The translations under genes and the position numbers were made by a program. A stretch of 64,000 nucleotides of DNA from Pseudomonas synxantha (GTDB taxonomy: Bacteria; Pseudomonadota; Gammaproteobacteria; Pseudomonadales; Pseudomonadaceae), in assembly GCF_900105675.1 (NCBI RefSeq), contig NZ_LT629786.1, forward strand, positions 4,278,001 through 4,342,000, in the 5' to 3' direction. Under the pieces are notes generated by a model that saw nothing but the letters and a program-made list of their open reading frames with translations, did no database searches and had not been told where the DNA came from. Below are positions 61,309-64,000 of the stretch, one piece after another. Position 1 is the stretch's first letter; the number at the start of each line of letters is the position of its first letter.

Positions 61309-62766
61309 TCAATCCTCGCTGCGTGACAGGGCCACGGCCACGCGATCCTCCAGCGCCTTGACCTGCGCGCCGGCCACCACATAGTTGTTGGTCAGCATCG
61401 AGAACACCAGCTTGCGCCCGTGGGCGTCGGTGACGTAGCCGCTCAATGACGACACGCCGCCCATGGAGCCGGTCTTGGCATGCAGGTTGTTTTGCGCTGG
61501 GGTGGTGCGCAGGCGATAACCCAGGCTGCCGCCGGTCATGCGGTCAGTGTTGCCAGCAATCGGCAGCGCGTTGTACCAGGCGTTGAACCACGGCTGTTTA
61601 CTCGCGGCCAGCAGCAGGTCGGTGAGGGTTTGCGCCGACACCAGGTTGCGCCGCGACAGGCCGGAACCGTCAACTTGATTGAGGCTGCTTGTGTCCACCC
61701 CCTGGCGCTTCAAGAACCCGGCCACCGCCACCACGCCCGCCGCCGCCGTGCCGCTGTTGGCGGTCTGGCGGCCCATGGCCTTGAGCAAGGCTTCGGACAT
61801 GTTGTTGTTCGAGAGCTTGAGCAGCGGCACGATCAGCTCCTGCAATGGCGCCGATTGGTGCTCGGCCAGCACTGTCACTGCTGCCGGACTTGCCGCGCCC
61901 ATCACTCGGCGCCCTAATACTTTAATCCCCTGCTGCGCCAGCGCCTGCTCAAACAGATTGGCCACCAGTTGCGTCGGCTCCCAGACACTGATCAGTTGCT
62001 GGCTCTGTCGCCCCGGAGCCACCGCGCCACTGAGCTGCAGCAGGTTGGTGCCATGGCGGCGGTTGATTCCATAGGTGTTGCCCGGCCCACTCACGGCGCG
62101 ATTGCTCAGTTGCAGGTAATCGGTGGGCGGGAAGATATCGACACTCACCGGCGAGCCAGCCCGCAACGGCGCCTTGGCGGTGACCAGTACGCTGCCGGCA
62201 TCGAAATCTGCATTGGGTGCCACGGTCAGCGCCGAAATCTGCGCGCCGTAGTAGGTGGTTTCATCATCATGGGACCAGTCGACGCCCAGCCGCTCGGCAT
62301 CGAACCAGGTGTCATCGAACACCAGGTCACCCTGAACCTGGCGCACACCCTGGCTGGCCAACTGCGCGGCGAGGGCCTGGTAGTCGGCGAACTGGATGCT
62401 CGGGTCGCCGAGGCCACGCAGGTACAGGTTGCCAGTCAGACGGTCGCCCTGGCGTATGCCATCACTGACTAACTGAGTAGAGAAACGGTACTGCGGCCCC
62501 AACACATCCATCGCCGCCGCGGTGGTCAGCAGCTTGAGGTTGGAAGCGGGCACCAAGCGGGTGCGCGGGTTGTGCTGGTAGAGCGTGGTGCCAGTGCGGG
62601 CATCGCGCACCATCAGCGACACCGTGGCGCCGTGCAGCGCAGGGTCGGTTAACAGTTTGTCCAGGGTGGCAGGCGTGGACGTCTGCGAAACGCTGGCGCA
62701 GCCGCCCAGCAACAAGCTCAAGCCGACCAGCAGGGCGCTGGTGTGAAACCATTTTGCAAAATGCAT
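61309..62766 (-). CDS. dacB: D-alanyl-D-alanine carboxypeptidase/endopeptidase (PBP4)
   Basis: The 485-residue protein has an N-terminal lipoprotein signal with LLGGC (Cys23), the SxxK motif SNLK (75-78), SNN and HAKTG, the full penicillin-binding catalytic set of class C low-mass PBPs. The family cleaves peptidoglycan peptides in the periplasm; in pseudomonads its loss is linked to AmpC induction. Lipid attachment is a prediction from the lipobox. Confidence 0.94.
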   Translation of the reverse strand: MHFAKWFHTSALLVGLSLLLGGCASVSQTSTPATLDKLLTDPALHGATVSLMVRDARTGTTLYQHNPRTRLVPASNLKLLTTAAAMDVLGPQYRFSTQLVSDGIRQGDRLTGNLYLRGLGDPSIQFADYQALAAQLASQGVRQVQGDLVFDDTWFDAERLGVDWSHDDETTYYGAQISALTVAPNADFDAGSVLVTAKAPLRAGSPVSVDIFPPTDYLQLSNRAVSGPGNTYGINRRHGTNLLQLSGAVAPGRQSQQLISVWEPTQLVANLFEQALAQQGIKVLGRRVMGAASPAAVTVLAEHQSAPLQELIVPLLKLSNNNMSEALLKAMGRQTANSGTAAAGVVAVAGFLKRQGVDTSSLNQVDGSGLSRRNLVSAQTLTDLLLAASKQPWFNAWYNALPIAGNTDRMTGGSLGYRLRTTPAQNNLHAKTGSMGGVSSLSGYVTDAHGRKLVFSMLTNNYVVAGAQVKALEDRVAVALSRSED

Positions 62767-62822
62767 CAGTCGCGTTTTCCATAAGCATCGAATGCCCGCA
62801 ACGCTAACAGCTCAGGTGTCAA

Positions 62823-62912
62823 TGTGGGAGGGGGCTTGCCCCCGATAGCGGTGTGTCAAGCAACATTAGTGTTTGCTGACACACCGTCATCGGGGGCAAG
62901 CCCCCTCCCACA
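62823..62912. repeat. REPIN (GCCCCC subtype)
   Basis: Matching GCCCCCGATAGC and CATCGGGGGC arms lie between dacB and the TonB receptor gene. A decayed half copy follows at 62957-62983. Confidence 0.95.
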
Positions 62913-62956
62913 TTTGATCTTCGCTGCTTTAAGCATTTCGTTCGCTTAACTGACTG

Positions 62957-62983
62957 GCATCAGGGCAAGCCTCCTCCCACACA
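62957..62983. repeat. Decayed REP half-element
   Basis: GGCATCAGGGCAAGCCTCCT and following CCCACA match one REPIN arm with several changes, and no partner arm is present. Confidence 0.55.
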
Positions 62984-62996
62984 AAGCGAACTGCAG

Positions 62997-64000
62997 TCAG
63001 AAGGTCAGGGTGCTGGACACTGACACCTGCCGCGCATCGCCTATGGACACAAACTGCGTATTCACCGACGAGGTGTAGTAAGTGCGGTCGAACAGGTTCT
63101 TCACGTTGAGCTGGAACTTGACCTTCTGCCCCTCAAGCCTGGTGTCATAGCTTGCGAACACATCGGCCACGGTGTAGCTCGGCAGTTCGAAGCTATTGGC
63201 CGCGTCCCCGGCGCGCTTGCCCACATAACGTGCACCAGCGCCGACCCGCAATTGATCGCCACCCAGGATGCTGCCGAAGTCATACACCGCCGACAGCGAG
63301 CCGGTGTTTTTCGCCACGTTCTGCAGGCGGTTGCCTTTGAGCGTCGGGTCTTCGGTGACCTCGGCATCGGTGTAGGCATAGCTGCCGATAAGGCTCCAGT
63401 TGTCGGTCAACTGGCCGCTGGCATCCAGCTCCAGGCCACGGGAGCGTACCTTGCCCGCCACGCTGTAGACCGACGTCAAGCCTTCACCCACCTGCACCAG
63501 CACATTGCGCTTGTCGATCGTGAACAGCGCCGCGCTCGCAGTGATACGTCCCGGCATATCGAACTTGGTGCCCAGCTCCCAGGCCTTGGACTCTTCCGGC
63601 TGCAGGCTGCCGTCCAGCATGGTTTTATTCGCCAGTGGCGCGATGGTGGAGTTGGGCTTGAACGACTCGGTATAGCTGCCGTAGAACGACAGCTCATCGG
63701 TGTAGCGATACACCAGGCCGGCACGCGGCACCCACTTCTGCCCGTTGCCATCAGTGTTGGCAGTGAACGGCACGCCCTTGCCGGCGTATTGGTCGTACAT
63801 CTGGTAGCGCGCACCGCCGACCAGGATCCACTGGTCATTGAGGTGGATGGCATCCTGAAAGAACAGCGAGTCGCTGCGCAGCAGGTCGGTCTGGTTGCTG
63901 TCGGGGGCGCTGACCCTGGAACCCGCCACTTCGTTGCCATACACGGGGTTGTTGTAGTCGAACGTGCCACGCGGCGCCTGGCGGATCAGGTCGGCACGGT
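62997..64000 (-). CDS. TonB-dependent siderophore receptor (5' part outside window)
   Basis: The frame is open from the right edge of the window to a stop at 62997 and gives the C-terminal 333 residues or so of an outer-membrane barrel. Typical strands are visible (GLVYRYTDELSFYGSYTESFKPN, RSRGLELDASGQLTDNW) and the end is SVSSTLTF with a terminal phenylalanine. It looks like a ferric hydroxamate (FhuA/FoxA-like) type. The plug and any signalling domain lie outside the window. Confidence 0.93.
   Translation of the reverse strand, partial: RADLIRQAPRGTFDYNNPVYGNEVAGSRVSAPDSNQTDLLRSDSLFFQDAIHLNDQWILVGGARYQMYDQYAGKGVPFTANTDGNGQKWVPRAGLVYRYTDELSFYGSYTESFKPNSTIAPLANKTMLDGSLQPEESKAWELGTKFDMPGRITASAALFTIDKRNVLVQVGEGLTSVYSVAGKVRSRGLELDASGQLTDNWSLIGSYAYTDAEVTEDPTLKGNRLQNVAKNTGSLSAVYDFGSILGGDQLRVGAGARYVGKRAGDAANSFELPSYTVADVFASYDTRLEGQKVKFQLNVKNLFDRTYYTSSVNTQFVSIGDARQVSVSSTLTF

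Overview
The window is chromosomal DNA of a Pseudomonas, most likely the P. fluorescens group. The evidence is high GC content, pseudomonad gene order (lptFG / pepA-holC-valS; lepA-lepB-rnc-era-recO-pdxJ; hmgA-fahA-maiA) and many copies of the GTGGGAGGGGGCTTGC inverted repeat (REPIN) typical of fluorescent pseudomonads. No phage, transposase, CRISPR array, rRNA or tRNA was seen. Most of the window is core genome with accessory catabolic and iron-uptake islands.

Layout: (1) 1-1354, the 5' part of a membrane sensor with a degenerate GGDEF domain, cut by the window edge. (2) 1552-10527, a tightly packed eight-gene minus-strand catabolic operon: amidase, polysaccharide-deacetylase-fold hydrolase resembling cyclic imidases, MFS transporter, two SDR dehydrogenases, a 99-residue protein, a CobW-type metallochaperone and a solute-binding-like protein without a leader. 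It is divergent from a GntR regulator with two winged-helix domains, and the shared spacer holds a clear operator-like dyad. I read this as a candidate cyclic-imide or cyclic-amide utilisation system; it is the most novel part of the window. (3) 10686-16076, a second Lon protease (AsrA type), a chagasin-like inhibitor, a YhhN protein and cmoAB. (4) 16210-26679, minus-strand housekeeping genes: tadA, a Tat-exported multicopper oxidase, pdxJ, recO, era, rnc, lepB, lepA, lptG, lptF. (5) 26954-35821, pepA, holC, valS, rlmF, hupN, yejK and a membrane-anchored glutaredoxin.

(6) 35958-46134, an iron island with two ECF sigma/anti-sigma pairs reading away from one Fur-box-like spacer (about 42139-42165). 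The leftward unit encodes DUF3649, PepSY and DUF3325 membrane proteins, then sigma, FecR and a TonB receptor without a signalling domain. The rightward unit is a canonical fecI-fecR-fecA set whose receptor keeps the signalling (STN) domain. (7) 46240-53608, a LysR/DHA2 efflux pair, an HPF-like ribosome factor, a LysR regulator divergent from the L-serine deaminase sdaA, a DUF3509 protein, psiE and SOS-box-controlled yebG. (8) 53664-54683, a leucine dehydrogenase homologue whose catalytic lysine is replaced by threonine. (9) 54871-61307, a SirB1 protein, an aromatic acid transporter and the homogentisate operon hmgA-fahA-maiA with its divergent IclR regulator hmgR; these enzymes take homogentisate to fumarate and acetoacetate. 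(10) 61309-64000, dacB and the 3' part of a further TonB siderophore receptor, cut by the window end.

Ten full-length REPINs, plus one fused and two decayed copies, mark many intergenic regions, and several perfect-dyad terminators separate convergent genes. Start codons were adjusted by ribosome-binding sites where noted.
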